From NCBI GenBank assembly GCA_023957575.1, contig JAMLGU010000001.1, positions 744,001-808,000 of the forward strand: a DNA stretch of 64,000 bases, read 5' to 3'. Below the pieces are notes generated by a model that was not told where the DNA came from, did not search any database, and saw only the letters and a program-made list of their open reading frames with translations. The position numbers were made by a program, and so were the translations under genes. Position 1 is the first letter of the stretch. The number at the start of each line of letters is the position of its first letter. The stretch comes from Chitinophagaceae bacterium (lineage in GTDB: Bacteria > Bacteroidota > Bacteroidia > Chitinophagales > Chitinophagaceae). This document shows, piece by piece, positions 41,737 through 50,927 of the stretch.

Positions 41737-41758
41737 CAGATTAAAAATTTTACCACTC

Positions 41759-42760
41759 ATGAGTAATAAAATTACAGCAGCTATTACAGCAGTTGGGGCT
41801 TATGTTCCAGAAGACAAACTGACCAATTTTGATCTTGAAAAAATGGTGGATACCAATGACGAGTGGATACGCACGCGTAGTGGCATTGAAGAAAGAAGAA
41901 TTTTGAAGGGAGAAGGAAAGGGTACATCCGACCTGGCTGCGCCTGCTGTCTTAAATCTTTGCGAAAAACGTGGCATTGATCCTTCGGAGATTGATTGCAT
42001 GATAGTAGCTACTGTAACTGCTGATATGTTGTTTCCGGCTACAGCCAATATTGTGTGCCACAAAGTGGGAGCCGTTAATGCTTTCGGTTTTGATATTTCG
42101 GCTGCCTGCTCGGGGTTTTTATATGCACTGACTTTAGGTACCACAATGATTGAAAGTGGCAGATATAAAAAAGTGGTTGTTGTGGGCGCTGACAAAATGA
42201 GCGCAATAGTTGACTACACCGACAGAACCACATGCATTCTGTTTGGTGATGCAGGTGCAGCGGTATTATTGGAACCAAGTGAAAATGAATATGGTATCAA
42301 AGACAGTATTCTCAGAAGCGATGGAAGTGGTGGCGAATACCTGAAAATGAAGGCTGGAGGTTCCTGTTATCCTGCTACGGCTGAAACTGTGGCTAATAAA
42401 GAACATTATATTTATCAGGAAGGAAAGACTGTTTTCAAATTTGCGGTTAAAGGAATGGCTGACGTGAGTGCCGAACTGATGGAAAGAAATAACCTGACCG
42501 GAGAGGATATTGCATGGTTAGTGCCACATCAGGCGAATCTTAGGATTATTGATGCCACTGCTAATCGTATGGGATTATCTCCCGATAAGGTGATGATTAA
42601 TATTCAGCGATACGGGAATACAACAGCTGCTACTATTCCTTTGTGTTTATGGGAATGGGAAAACCAACTAAAAAAAGGCGACAAGCTGGTATTGGCAGCC
42701 TTTGGAGGAGGATTTACCTGGGGCGCAACATTAGTTGAGTGGGCTTATGATGGTAAATAA
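41759..42760 (+). CDS. fabH: Beta-ketoacyl-ACP synthase III
   Basis: FabH condenses acetyl-CoA or a branched acyl-CoA with malonyl-ACP and so starts fatty-acid synthesis. The 333-residue product shows the catalytic triad: Cys117 in [13 protein letters not shown], His257 in [10 protein letters not shown] and Asn287 in [11 protein letters not shown], plus the glycine-rich [13 protein letters not shown] end. Length is normal. It is often paired with plsX and rpmF; here it stands alone, divergent from ruvA, with the macro-domain gene 93 bp behind it. Confidence 0.95.
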   Translation: MSNKITAAITAVGAYVPEDKLTNFDLEKMVDTNDEWIRTRSGIEERRILKGEGKGTSDLAAPAVLNLCEKRGIDPSEIDCMIVATVTADMLFPATANIVCHKVGAVNAFGFDISAACSGFLYALTLGTTMIESGRYKKVVVVGADKMSAIVDYTDRTTCILFGDAGAAVLLEPSENEYGIKDSILRSDGSGGEYLKMKAGGSCYPATAETVANKEHYIYQEGKTVFKFAVKGMADVSAELMERNNLTGEDIAWLVPHQANLRIIDATANRMGLSPDKVMINIQRYGNTTAATIPLCLWEWENQLKKGDKLVLAAFGGGFTWGATLVEWAYDGK

Positions 42761-42768
42761 TACCTGCG

Positions 42769-42827
42769 TCTAATTTTACTTTTGTTTTTCAAATTCTGAC
42801 AGATTAATTCTTTTATCTAATTTTACT
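42769..42827. repeat. Two direct copies of TCTAATTTTACT between fabH and the macro-domain gene
   Basis: The 12-base sequence TCTAATTTTACT occurs at 42769-42780 and 42816-42827, 47 bp apart, filling much of the 93-bp spacer. It could be a pair of regulator sites ahead of the macro-domain gene or a small duplication. Confidence 0.4.
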
Positions 42828-42853
42828 CCTTTATTCAGGTTAATGAAAAAATC

Positions 42854-43381
42854 ATGAATTACAGGAGAATAGAGCTCCTCCAAGGAGATATTACAAAAGT
42901 AGATACCGATGCCATTGTAAATGCTGCCAATAGCTCTCTCATGGGCGGAGGCGGTGTGGATGGAGCTATTCATCGTGCCGGCGGACCGGCTATTTTGGAA
43001 GAATGTTTGAAAATTGTAGAAGTACAGGGAGGATGCCATACCGGCGAAGCAGTAATCACTACTGCCGGAAATTTGCCTTCGAAATATGTAATACATACCG
43101 TAGGGCCGGTTTGGCAGGGCGGTACAAATAATGAACCGGAAAAATTAGCTAATTGTTATCGTAATTCACTCAACCTGGCAGTAAAGAATGGATGCAAAAC
43201 CATTGCCTTCTCAAACATCAGTACCGGTGTGTATGGTTATCCCAAAAGAGAAGCGGCGGAAATAGCTGTAAAAACAGTAAATGAATTTTTACAAACAAGC
43301 CAAGCAATTGAAAAAGTAATTTTTGTTTGTTTTGATAATGATAATCTGGAATTATATCAACAAATTTTGAATAGAATATAG
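42854..43381 (+). CDS. Macro-domain protein (ADP-ribose-acting, YmdB-like)
   Basis: This is a single macro domain of 175 residues. The ADP-ribose-binding signature is complete: [20 protein letters not shown], then [26 protein letters not shown] and [19 protein letters not shown]. Relatives such as YmdB hydrolyse O-acetyl-ADP-ribose, the product of sirtuin deacetylases, or remove ADP-ribose from proteins. It is followed after 2 bp by a GNAT acetyltransferase gene, so the two are almost certainly co-transcribed. No sirtuin or ADP-ribosyltransferase gene is in the window. Confidence 0.93.
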   Translation: MNYRRIELLQGDITKVDTDAIVNAANSSLMGGGGVDGAIHRAGGPAILEECLKIVEVQGGCHTGEAVITTAGNLPSKYVIHTVGPVWQGGTNNEPEKLANCYRNSLNLAVKNGCKTIAFSNISTGVYGYPKREAAEIAVKTVNEFLQTSQAIEKVIFVCFDNDNLELYQQILNRI

Positions 43382-43383
43382 GT

Positions 43384-43866
43384 ATGGAAATAAATATCAG
43401 AAGGGCGGAAGCTAAAGACTGTGAAAGAATACTCGAGTTAGTTCAGGAACTGGCTATTTATGAGCGTGCATCAAACGAGGTAACTGTAAGTTTGGAACAT
43501 TTTACTGAAAGTGGTTTTGGTAAAAACCCGGTGTGGTGGGCATTTGTGGCCGAAACACCTGTATCCGATATGGCTAATGAAGAAGAAAATAAAAATAGTA
43601 TTGTAGGCATCGCTTTGTATTATATTCGTTTTTCCACCTGGAAAGGTCAGGTGCTCTATCTCGAAGATATTATTGTAACCCAAGAAATGAGAGGGCAGCA
43701 TATCGGCACCATTTTGTTTGAGCGTATTTTACAGGAAGCAAAAGAAAAAGGTTTCAAGCGAGTGGCATGGCAGGTGCTGGACTGGAATGAGCCTGCTATA
43801 AATTTTTACAAAAAATACAATGCCACTTTCGATGGTGAGTGGATAAACTGTACCGTGGTTCTGTAA
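43384..43866 (+). CDS. GNAT family N-acetyltransferase (diamine acetyltransferase-like)
   Basis: This 160-residue acetyl-CoA-dependent N-acetyltransferase shows the start INIRRAEAKDCERILELVQE and the acetyl-CoA-binding block YLEDIIVTQEMRGQHIGTIL, with FKRVAWQVLDWNEPAINFYK. The WQVLDWNxPAxxFYxK ending is typical of the spermidine/spermine (diamine) acetyltransferase-like branch. The actual substrate is unproven. It is tightly coupled to the macro-domain gene (2-bp gap) and followed by a strong bidirectional terminator hairpin. Confidence 0.92.
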   Translation: MEINIRRAEAKDCERILELVQELAIYERASNEVTVSLEHFTESGFGKNPVWWAFVAETPVSDMANEEENKNSIVGIALYYIRFSTWKGQVLYLEDIIVTQEMRGQHIGTILFERILQEAKEKGFKRVAWQVLDWNEPAINFYKKYNATFDGEWINCTVVL

Positions 43867-43883
43867 ACTGATAATTAATAAAA

Positions 43884-43922
43884 AAAGGTTAAGGTGTTGA
43901 AATCCTCTAACCTTAACCTTTT
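43884..43922. terminator. Bidirectional terminator between the GNAT gene and manA
   Basis: AAAAGGTTAAGGT pairs perfectly with ACCTTAACCTTTT (13-bp stem). On the minus strand a longer T-run follows, so it should end manA transcripts efficiently; on the plus strand it would end the macro-GNAT transcript. Confidence 0.85.
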
Positions 43923-43968
43923 CAGAAATTATTTTACCTTAGTTTTATACTTGAGTCGCCTTTCGCAT

Positions 43969-45174
43969 TTAAGGCACTGATGCCCTAAACACTAAGGCTC
44001 CTTCAGATGTGCTGATGGTAATTTCAGCACCTGAAAAACCTGCAGCTGCAATGGCTCCTTTCTTGAGCGTTACACTGTCATTACCTGATTTTAGCGTTGC
44101 TTCACCCGAAATCAAAAGATATATTTCTGCGGTATCCGCTTTAAAATTTGCCTGTTCATTAGCGCCAAGTCTGAAAGAACTCAATTCAAAATCTGCTGCA
44201 GGTGTTTTAAATACCTGAGCGGCTTTGTTCTGGTTTTTTATTATCTTAGCGATGGTCGCTTCGCATTTGGTATGTTTCAGCAGTTCTACGGTATCAATAT
44301 GTTTGGTGGTGAGTCCTCCACGCAAAACATTGTCAGAACTGGCCATTATTTCTACATTGTAGCCTTCTAAATATGCGTGGGGCATACCTGCATCCTGAAA
44401 GATGGCATCACCTTCATTCAGGTGCAATACATTGAAAAAATAAATAGAGAAAATACCCCTGTCAATGACGTTTGGCTGGGCAAAGGTTAAAGATGCCCTT
44501 GCAGCCCAGAAGTTTTCATCATTTTTGGAAAGCTGCTTCTGCTGGTAAAGTGGCACAATCCGGTTCAATAAGGGTTGCAGAAGCTCATTCACTTCTTCCT
44601 GTGGCAGTTCCATTGCCATTTTATACAGCCCTGCATATCCTTCTTTTTCAAATACGGGAATAAATAAATTTAGTTCTGGAGTGGCATGAAGAATATTGAG
44701 TAATTCTTTTTCAGGCTTGAATCCATGCAACAGATAAAATTCACTCATCGCAACCATCAACTCGGGTTTATGGTTTGTATCTTTATAATTTCTGTTGGGT
44801 GCATTTAAAGGAATTCCTTTTTTATTTTCTTCTTCAAAGTCAATAGCTGCCTGCTTTTTGGGGGGGTGAACCTGAATGGAAAGCATATCTTTTACGTCCA
44901 GTACCTTCAGCAGATAAGGCATATTCCCAAAAGTCTTAAATACTCTTTCTCCCAGCAGATTTTCAGGATCCCCTGCAATATATTCTCGAAGCAACATTTC
45001 CTGACCATCATTAAAGTGCAGCAAACATTTTGCCTGAGGGTGTACCCCCATCCAATATTCGGCATAAGGCTGCTGATTAGGATTTTCAATCTGAAGTAAG
45101 GAAGGGATATAAGCGCTGCCGCCCCAATCGTAAGGTTTGGGGTCACCTTTTAACAATGCGATTTGCTGCTTCAT
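43969..45174 (-). CDS. manA: Mannose-6-phosphate isomerase, class I
   Basis: ManA interconverts fructose-6-phosphate and mannose-6-phosphate. The 401-residue product starts at MKQQIALLKGDPKPYDWGGS; an upstream extension to 45258 runs into the divergent yraN gene and is rejected. Zinc-binding and active-site motifs are KVLDVKDMLSIQVHPPKKQA, YKDTNHKPELMVAM, and the second-domain EGDAIFQDAGMPHAYLEGYN with SSDNVLRGGLT. The C-terminal cupin lobe is complete. It is single-gene, with a terminator at its 3' end and a TATATTTG box 21 nt upstream. Confidence 0.95.
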   Translation of the reverse strand: MKQQIALLKGDPKPYDWGGSAYIPSLLQIENPNQQPYAEYWMGVHPQAKCLLHFNDGQEMLLREYIAGDPENLLGERVFKTFGNMPYLLKVLDVKDMLSIQVHPPKKQAAIDFEEENKKGIPLNAPNRNYKDTNHKPELMVAMSEFYLLHGFKPEKELLNILHATPELNLFIPVFEKEGYAGLYKMAMELPQEEVNELLQPLLNRIVPLYQQKQLSKNDENFWAARASLTFAQPNVIDRGIFSIYFFNVLHLNEGDAIFQDAGMPHAYLEGYNVEIMASSDNVLRGGLTTKHIDTVELLKHTKCEATIAKIIKNQNKAAQVFKTPAADFELSSFRLGANEQANFKADTAEIYLLISGEATLKSGNDSVTLKKGAIAAAGFSGAEITISTSEGALVFRASVP

Positions 45175-45195
45175 AAAAATATTTTTAACTTGTAA

Positions 45196-45203
45196 CAAAT
45201 ATA
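45196..45203 (-). promoter_or_regulatory. Putative -7 box of manA
   Basis: The minus strand reads TATATTTG, matching TAnnTTTG, 21 nt from the manA ATG and only 4 bp from the divergent yraN start. The divergent intergenic region is just 33 bp, so the manA promoter must extend into yraN. Confidence 0.5.
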
Positions 45204-45207
45204 CGAA

Positions 45208-45564
45208 ATGGCTACTCATAATGATTTGGGAAAAACCGGCGAAGAACTTGCTGTGCAATATTTTATAACCCGTGGGTATGAAATATTAAACCAAAACTGG
45301 CGTTTCTCTCATTATGAAATAGACCTTATTGCAAAGAAAAACAATAAACTTCATTTTATTGAAGTAAAAACCAGAACTTCTTCTCTTTATGGTCATCCGG
45401 AGGAAAGTGTAACCAAAAAGAAGTTTAAATACCTCCAAAAAGCTGCAGATGAGTATTTGCACCAAAACAAGGGATTTAAATGGATTCAATACGATGTACT
45501 GGCCATCACGCTTCATAAAAACAATCCCGCTGAGTTTTTTCTTCTTGAAGATGTATTTTTATGA
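45208..45564 (+). CDS. YraN family (UPF0102) putative endonuclease
   Basis: This 118-residue protein has a restriction-endonuclease-like fold of the YraN family. Visible signatures are GKTGEELAVQYFITRGYEIL, the acidic HYEIDLIAKK, and the D/E-x-K catalytic strand in LHFIEVKTRTSS, followed by KKKFKYLQKAADEYL. Related proteins are proposed Holliday-junction or recombination nucleases, but the role is not settled. It is divergent from manA with only 33 bp between start codons. The following lipoprotein gene is 42 bp away on the same strand. Confidence 0.92.
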   Translation: MATHNDLGKTGEELAVQYFITRGYEILNQNWRFSHYEIDLIAKKNNKLHFIEVKTRTSSLYGHPEESVTKKKFKYLQKAADEYLHQNKGFKWIQYDVLAITLHKNNPAEFFLLEDVFL

Positions 45565-45606
45565 GAAAATAAAAATGAGTAACTTTACCTTTTAAATTTT
45601 TTTATT

Positions 45607-46281
45607 ATGAGAATTTTTATCAGAACTTTTGTTGCCATTCTTACCGCGTCTTCTTTAATTGCCTGTGGCGGTAGTGAGGAAAAGGCAAGTACCCCTGTTT
45701 CATTTTGTAAGGATACCGCATGTGTTACAGAACCTATTGAAGTTAAAGGCACAGGCGCAGGCAATCCTATGGTGAGGATCACCTTCAACGATTGTAAAAT
45801 TGATACCATACATTGGGAAAAAGGAGGAATGGGCGTAATAAAGGATATGGTATTTAATGAATTTATTACAAACGACATGCGTCCAACAAAAGAAGCGTTT
45901 AATTGCACGATTATTGGTTCAAAATATGCCTGGATAAAATTTAATGACTGTACCACCGGCAGAGGTTTTCTGTTGAGGCTTCCTTTTGATAAGGATGGTA
46001 CTACCAGCAAATATACCAGCGCCATTAATAATTTTGATCCGGCATTTAAGGTAGCAGATGGTCTTGTGGCGTTTTACGATAATACCTTTATTTATGTGGA
46101 AGATATGGAAACCGGATTGGTAGCAAAACAGCTACTGACAGACACCGGAGTAAGAGATATTGATTTCAACGATGTTCATTCTCTGATTGAAACTGTGGAT
46201 ATTACAAAGGAAAAAATTTATGCCAAGTTAAAAGTGGATGGCAAAACGATTGAACACAATAATCCGCTCACCTTTAAATAA
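45607..46281 (+). CDS. Lipoprotein of unknown function
   Basis: I do not recognise the family. The 224-residue product has a signal peptide with lipobox LIAC (cysteine at about residue 20), then a beta-rich mature domain with four further cysteines (SFCKDTACV near the start, then FNDCKIDT, FNCTIIG and FNDCTTG). These could form disulfides in the periplasm. The repeated phrase FNDC may reflect an internal duplication. It precedes xerD by 15 bp on the same strand and could share its transcript. Confidence 0.8.
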   Translation: MRIFIRTFVAILTASSLIACGGSEEKASTPVSFCKDTACVTEPIEVKGTGAGNPMVRITFNDCKIDTIHWEKGGMGVIKDMVFNEFITNDMRPTKEAFNCTIIGSKYAWIKFNDCTTGRGFLLRLPFDKDGTTSKYTSAINNFDPAFKVADGLVAFYDNTFIYVEDMETGLVAKQLLTDTGVRDIDFNDVHSLIETVDITKEKIYAKLKVDGKTIEHNNPLTFK

Positions 46282-46296
46282 TGCCAAAATAAATTC

Positions 46297-47205
46297 ATGT
46301 GGGAATCTTATAAAAGAGGATTTAAGACATTCCTGCAGTTAGAAAAATCTTTATCCAACAATTCTGTTGAAGCATATCTGCGGGATCTGGATAAGCTTAC
46401 GGATTATTTGCAATTGTCAGAAACATCAAAAAACCCACAAGAGATTGAGGCATCTGATTTGCAAAACTTTTTGCAATGGATTAATGAACTGGAACTTTCT
46501 TCCACATCTCAAACGCGTATCGTATCTGGCATCAGGGCATTTTATAAATATTGCCTCTTAGAGGATATTGTAAAAAAGGATCCCTCGCAATTGATTGAAG
46601 CGCCGAAAACAAAACGCTCTCTGCCCGATGTATTGAGCCCTGAGGAAATTGATGCTATCATCTGTCAAATTGATTTAAGCAAGCCTGAAGGCGAAAGAAA
46701 TAAAGCTATTCTTGAAATCTTGTACAGTTGTGGGTTGCGTGTAAGTGAGGTGGTAGCGCTTAGAATTTCGCAACTGCATTTAGACGTCGGTTATATCAGG
46801 GTAATTGGTAAGGGCGATAAGGAAAGACTTGTGCCTGTAGGAGGGGAGGCCACAAAGTATCTGAATATTTATTTGAATCACTCAAGAAATAAGATTACAG
46901 CAGTTCCCGGAAATGAAGATATTGTTTTCCTGAACAGGCGAGGCAAAAAACTGACAAGGGTAATGGTTTTTCATATCATAAAGGAGTTGACAGCCGGGGC
47001 AGGCATTCAAAAAACGGTTTCGCCACATACTTTTCGCCACTCTTTTGCCACCCATTTGATTGAAGGCGGCGCTAATCTGCGTGCTGTGCAGGAAATGCTG
47101 GGGCACGAAAATATTACCACTACCGAAATCTATACCCATCTTGACAGAGATTTTTTGAGAAAAACACTCGAAAAGTACCATCCTTCATTTAATAAGGGAA
47201 AATAA
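46297..47205 (+). CDS. xerD: Site-specific tyrosine recombinase XerD
   Basis: Xer recombinases resolve chromosome dimers at dif. The 302-residue product has an N-terminal SAM-like core-binding domain (LEKSLSNNSVEAYLRDLDKL) and a catalytic domain with the full set of residues: Arg148 in YSCGLRVSEVVALR, Lys172 in GKGDKERLVP, His244 and Arg247 in HTFRHSFATHL, His270 in LGHENITTTE and Tyr279 in IYTHLDRDFLR. The wording is closest to XerD. It is far from any integron or phage gene, so the housekeeping role is likely. Confidence 0.93.
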   Translation: MWESYKRGFKTFLQLEKSLSNNSVEAYLRDLDKLTDYLQLSETSKNPQEIEASDLQNFLQWINELELSSTSQTRIVSGIRAFYKYCLLEDIVKKDPSQLIEAPKTKRSLPDVLSPEEIDAIICQIDLSKPEGERNKAILEILYSCGLRVSEVVALRISQLHLDVGYIRVIGKGDKERLVPVGGEATKYLNIYLNHSRNKITAVPGNEDIVFLNRRGKKLTRVMVFHIIKELTAGAGIQKTVSPHTFRHSFATHLIEGGANLRAVQEMLGHENITTTEIYTHLDRDFLRKTLEKYHPSFNKGK

Positions 47206-47248
47206 CATTTGATTTCTTACATTTGAACCCAAATAAAATCAATTCATT

Positions 47249-48079
47249 ATGAAACATTTATTTTCTTTATTTACATTATTGTTTATTGCTGCATTTGCCA
47301 ATGCACAGGTAAAAACACCTGCACCAAGTCCGTGGCAAACAATAAAGCAGGAGTTTGGCTTGTCGTCTATCGAACTGGCTTATAGCCGCCCTGCCATGAA
47401 AGGCCGTAAAATCTTTGGTGATCTGGTTCCTTATGATAAAGTATGGCGTACAGGCGCCAATGCAGCTACTACGCTCACATTTGGAGACGAAGTCATCATT
47501 GGCGGCGTAAAAATCCCTGCAGGTAAATATGGATTGCTTACTATACCCGGTAAAACAAACTGGATCATCATTATATCCAAACAAACCAATGTGAACAGCC
47601 CCGCGTTGTATAAGCAGGACGAAGATGTGGTAAGGGTAAATGCGAAAGTGAATACGACTCCTATGAAAGCAGAGTCTTTTACCATGCAATTTTCTGACGT
47701 GCAACCCGAAAGCTGTAATCTGCACATCAGATGGGAAGATGTAATGGTGACGCTGCCAATTAAAACAGACGTTGATTCCAAAATTATGGCCAGCATTGAC
47801 GCTTCAATGAAGTCGGAAAAACCTGCTTATTATCAGGCTGCAATGTATTATCTTGAAAACAATAAAGACCTCAACAAGGCATCAGAATGGTTTGCAAAAG
47901 CTGTGGAAGCGCAACCTACTGCCTTCTGGGTAAGATACCAACAGGCAAGAGCCTTTGCCAAATTGGGTAAAAAATCAGAGGCGCGTCAGGCAGCATTAAA
48001 ATCAATTGAATTAGCTAAAGAAGCAAAAAGCGATGATTATATTGCGCTGAATAACAAGCTGTTAGCTACATTAAAATAA
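47249..48079 (+). CDS. DUF2911 domain protein with C-terminal helical repeats
   Basis: This 276-residue exported protein has a signal peptide ending near FANAQ and a DUF2911 beta domain with ELAYSRPAMKGRKIFGDLVP, YDKVWRTGANAATTLTFG and KIPAGKYGLLTIP. A TPR-like C-terminal stretch follows (AMYYLENNKDLNKASEWFAK, then FWVRYQQARAFAKLGKKSEA). DUF2911 has no known activity. It follows xerD by 43 bp and precedes the DUF6263 gene by 26 bp on the same strand; the two exported proteins are probably co-expressed. Confidence 0.9.
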   Translation: MKHLFSLFTLLFIAAFANAQVKTPAPSPWQTIKQEFGLSSIELAYSRPAMKGRKIFGDLVPYDKVWRTGANAATTLTFGDEVIIGGVKIPAGKYGLLTIPGKTNWIIIISKQTNVNSPALYKQDEDVVRVNAKVNTTPMKAESFTMQFSDVQPESCNLHIRWEDVMVTLPIKTDVDSKIMASIDASMKSEKPAYYQAAMYYLENNKDLNKASEWFAKAVEAQPTAFWVRYQQARAFAKLGKKSEARQAALKSIELAKEAKSDDYIALNNKLLATLK

Positions 48080-48105
48080 TTATTCGCAATACCTTTTTAA
48101 TAAAA

Positions 48106-48987
48106 ATGAGAAAGAAATTATTCTTACTATTTGTACCCTTACTCCTGATAATGGCTTTGCAGGCTCAATCCTACAAACTCAGTTTTAATCCGGGCAATAA
48201 TGATAAATTTGATATGAAATCCGAGGTCAAGATCAAGATTGTTCAAAGCATGATGGGGCAGGAGATGGAGATTAATATGAATTCCAATATAGATAATTTA
48301 TATGAGATTACGAATGGCTCAGGTGAAAATAAAGAAGTGAAAATAAAATATAACAAATTAAAAACCGGAATGGAGATGATGGGCCAGACAATAACGATGG
48401 ATAGCGACAGCCCGGATAAAGACGATCCAAAAAACAAGATATATAATATGTTAAAAGAAAGCGAAATTACTGCTCTTGTTAAGCCAAATGGCGACATTGT
48501 TGAGCTAAAGGGAGTGGATGAATTAGCAAAAAAATTTGAAAATTTTTCCGAAGCGGAATTGCAAGGAGTAAAAAACTATATTGAAAAAGATGCCATTAAA
48601 AGTAGTTTCGAGCAATCATTTAAATGGTATCCGGAAAAAGAAGTAAAAGTAGGTGATGCATGGACAACAGTTACTACCATATCTTCTCCTTACGAATTGA
48701 AAAGCAATAATAATTATACGCTAATAAAGGTTGAAAATAATGTCGGCTATCTGACTGTTAAGAGTGATGTAACCACCGATGGTTCCAAGAAGATGCAATC
48801 CAATGGTATGGAATTGGAAATAAACCTGACCGGCAAAAATGAAGGTGAAATGCAGGTGGACATGAAGTCGGGAATGCCCGTTTCTTCCAATATTGTTCAA
48901 AACCTGTCCGGTAAAATGGAAATAATGGGGCAGGAAGTACCTATTTCAATTTCAAATACAATAAAGACTAACACAACGAAACTTTAA
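48106..48987 (+). CDS. DUF6263 family exported protein
   Basis: This 293-residue protein has a signal peptide ending near MALQAQ and a beta-rich mature domain. Typical phrases are YKLSFNPGNNDKFDMKSEVK, IVQSMMGQEMEINMNSNIDN, VKVGDAWTTVTTI and EGEMQVDMKSGMPVSSNIVQ, which place it in DUF6263, a Bacteroidota family of unknown function. Met and Lys content is high. It is followed 16 bp later by a strong bidirectional terminator. Confidence 0.85.
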   Translation: MRKKLFLLFVPLLLIMALQAQSYKLSFNPGNNDKFDMKSEVKIKIVQSMMGQEMEINMNSNIDNLYEITNGSGENKEVKIKYNKLKTGMEMMGQTITMDSDSPDKDDPKNKIYNMLKESEITALVKPNGDIVELKGVDELAKKFENFSEAELQGVKNYIEKDAIKSSFEQSFKWYPEKEVKVGDAWTTVTTISSPYELKSNNNYTLIKVENNVGYLTVKSDVTTDGSKKMQSNGMELEINLTGKNEGEMQVDMKSGMPVSSNIVQNLSGKMEIMGQEVPISISNTIKTNTTKL

Positions 48988-49003
48988 GATGATTTCTTTA
49001 AAA

Positions 49004-49051
49004 CATCAAAAAAAGAACCGCCTTCGTACAGAAAGCGGTTCTTTTTTGATG
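49004..49051. terminator. Strong bidirectional terminator
   Basis: CATCAAAAAA..GAACCGC pairs with GCGGTTC..TTTTTTGATG, about 16-17 base pairs with one bulge, around a 13-nt loop. It lies between the convergent DUF6263 and ECF sigma-factor genes and has A/T runs on both sides. Confidence 0.92.
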
Positions 49052-49058
49052 AATGATA

Positions 49059-49562
49059 TTAGTATCTTCTTATTTGTTCTTTCAGCAGTTTTCGTGCAAA
49101 GTGAATACGGCTTTTAATGGTACCCAATGGTTCATCCAGATATTCAGCAATTTCATGGTATTTAAAACCGTCAAAATAGAGCTGAAACGGAACCTTGAAA
49201 GTTTCCGGCAGGTTTTCAATAGCTGCTTTTATTTCTTTTTCTCTCAGGCTGCCTTCTGCAGTGTTTGACACCGATACCTGCCTCATATTAATCAGGTAGT
49301 CTTCTGCCGTATTGTCAAAGATGGTGCGGCGTTTGGCATTCCGGCGGTAATCATTGATGAAAATATTACGCATGATGGTAAACAACCATGCCTTTATATT
49401 GGTTCCCGCATTATACTTCTCGTGATTTGCCAGCGCTTTATATAATGTTTCCTGATACAAATCATTGGCTGTTTCTGAGTTTTTTGTCAGATTTACTGCA
49501 AATGGTTTCAGAAACTCTGCATTATTTATCAATAAGTTATTGAATTCTTTATTTTCAGACAT
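49059..49562 (-). CDS. ECF RNA polymerase sigma factor
   Basis: This 167-residue sigma factor has region 2 near the N terminus (ANDLYQETLYKALANHEKYN, then IKAWLFTIMRNIFINDYRRN) and region 4 near the C terminus (LPETFKVPFQLYFDGFKYHE, then LDEPLGTIKSRIHFARKLL). No anti-sigma gene is adjacent, so control must come from elsewhere. The type, a compact ECF factor with DGFKYHEIAEYLDEPLGTIK, is widespread in Bacteroidota. It is divergent from the arginase-fold gene across 186 bp. Confidence 0.93.
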   Translation of the reverse strand: MSENKEFNNLLINNAEFLKPFAVNLTKNSETANDLYQETLYKALANHEKYNAGTNIKAWLFTIMRNIFINDYRRNAKRRTIFDNTAEDYLINMRQVSVSNTAEGSLREKEIKAAIENLPETFKVPFQLYFDGFKYHEIAEYLDEPLGTIKSRIHFARKLLKEQIRRY

Positions 49563-49748
49563 AATTCCTTCCTTTTCTTTCTGACCTCTAAATTAATGTT
49601 TAAACTTTAATTTTTCAGCCTCTGAACGTAATATTACAAAAAATTTACCAAATTTAGATTTATGACAAAATTGCAATTTGTTTAGTTTAATTCGGACAAC
49701 TTCAAATTTTTTTGTTTAAAAAAATATGCTTTATATTATCTTGCAGCC

Positions 49749-50909
49749 ATGTCCGATTATCTAAATATTGCTTCTTTTCTGAATCCTGTCAATCTACAGG
49801 AAATAGCAGGAGATGACCTTTACAAAAAAGACCAGATGGGGTACGTGATGAGTTTGTATGAAGAAGAATTTCCTGATTTGGAAAAAACTGATATTGTTTT
49901 CATTGGTTGTGGTGAGCAACGGGGCAAAGGCGTGATGGGACCTCCCAGTATGGCGCCAAATGTCATCAGGAAGCATTTTTATTCCCTATTCTTCTGGCAC
50001 GAAGGTATTAGGCTGGCCGATATTGGCGATATCAGACAGGGCGCTACTTATAATGATACCCTTGTTGCATTGAAAACCGTAATAGCGGAGTTAATAGCAA
50101 TTGGAAAAACGGTAATCATTTTAGGGGGATCTCACGATTTGACCAGTGCGCAATATGGCGCTTATGTGCAAAATAAAAAAATTATCGAAGCCACAGTGGT
50201 GGACACATTGATTGATCTGGACATGGAGTCTCCCTTTGACAATGATAACTTTCTTATGGAAATACTTACAGGGGAGCCCAATTATCTGAAACATTATAAT
50301 CATATCGGTTTTCAAAGTTATCTGGTTCACCCCGGAATGTTGCAAACATTAGATAAACTGAAGTTTGATTGCTACAGAGTCGGTCATGTAAAAGAAAAAA
50401 TAGACGAACCCGAACCTGCCATCAGAAGCAGCAGCCTGTTTTCCTTTGATATCAGCGCCATTGCAAATGCATACGCACCTGCCAACCATCTTACGCCAAA
50501 TGGCCTGACGGGAGAGGAATCCTGCATCCTGATGCAATATGCAGGTATGAGCAGCGAGGTAAACAGCATTGGCATTTATGGCTTTGACCCTCAAAATGAT
50601 AGAGAAGAAATGACAGCAAAGCAAATCAGCCACATGATTTGGTATGCCATAGATGGCCGTTACAAACGAAATAAAGAAGCTGATTTTGAAAATAAGGAGC
50701 TCTTCAATGAGTTTCAGATGATTTTTTCGGAGATAGAGACTGTTTTTCTTCAAAGCAAAAAAACGAGTCGTTGGTGGATGCAATTGCCTGATAATAAGTA
50801 TATTCCATGTAGTTATAATGACTACCTGTTAGCCTCCCGAAATGAAATACCTGAAAGATGGTTCAGAGCGCAGCAGCGCGAAATAGAACTAATGACAAAG
50901 AGAAAGTAG
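49749..50909 (+). CDS. Arginase-fold (ureohydrolase superfamily) protein with altered metal site
   Basis: This 386-residue protein has the ureohydrolase fold and would usually be named formimidoylglutamase. The superfamily landmarks are recognisable but altered: GGSHDL at 126-131 for GGDHS, DTLID at 152-156 where D-x-H-x-D is expected (His replaced by Leu154), and FSFDIS at 231-236 where S-x-D-x-D is expected (second Asp replaced by Ser). Several manganese ligands are therefore missing, and a non-enzymatic or changed activity is plausible. A C-terminal extension with KTSRWWMQLPDNKYIPCSYN is not part of classic arginases. It is divergent from the ECF sigma-factor gene. Confidence 0.82.
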   Translation: MSDYLNIASFLNPVNLQEIAGDDLYKKDQMGYVMSLYEEEFPDLEKTDIVFIGCGEQRGKGVMGPPSMAPNVIRKHFYSLFFWHEGIRLADIGDIRQGATYNDTLVALKTVIAELIAIGKTVIILGGSHDLTSAQYGAYVQNKKIIEATVVDTLIDLDMESPFDNDNFLMEILTGEPNYLKHYNHIGFQSYLVHPGMLQTLDKLKFDCYRVGHVKEKIDEPEPAIRSSSLFSFDISAIANAYAPANHLTPNGLTGEESCILMQYAGMSSEVNSIGIYGFDPQNDREEMTAKQISHMIWYAIDGRYKRNKEADFENKELFNEFQMIFSEIETVFLQSKKTSRWWMQLPDNKYIPCSYNDYLLASRNEIPERWFRAQQREIELMTKRK

Positions 50910-50927
50910 TGAAGTAATTCTTCTGTT

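Noticed and set aside
46297..47205. XerD-like gene as integrase of a mobile element
   Set aside because: The protein matches housekeeping Xer recombinases along its whole length and lies among ordinary chromosomal genes without attachment repeats.
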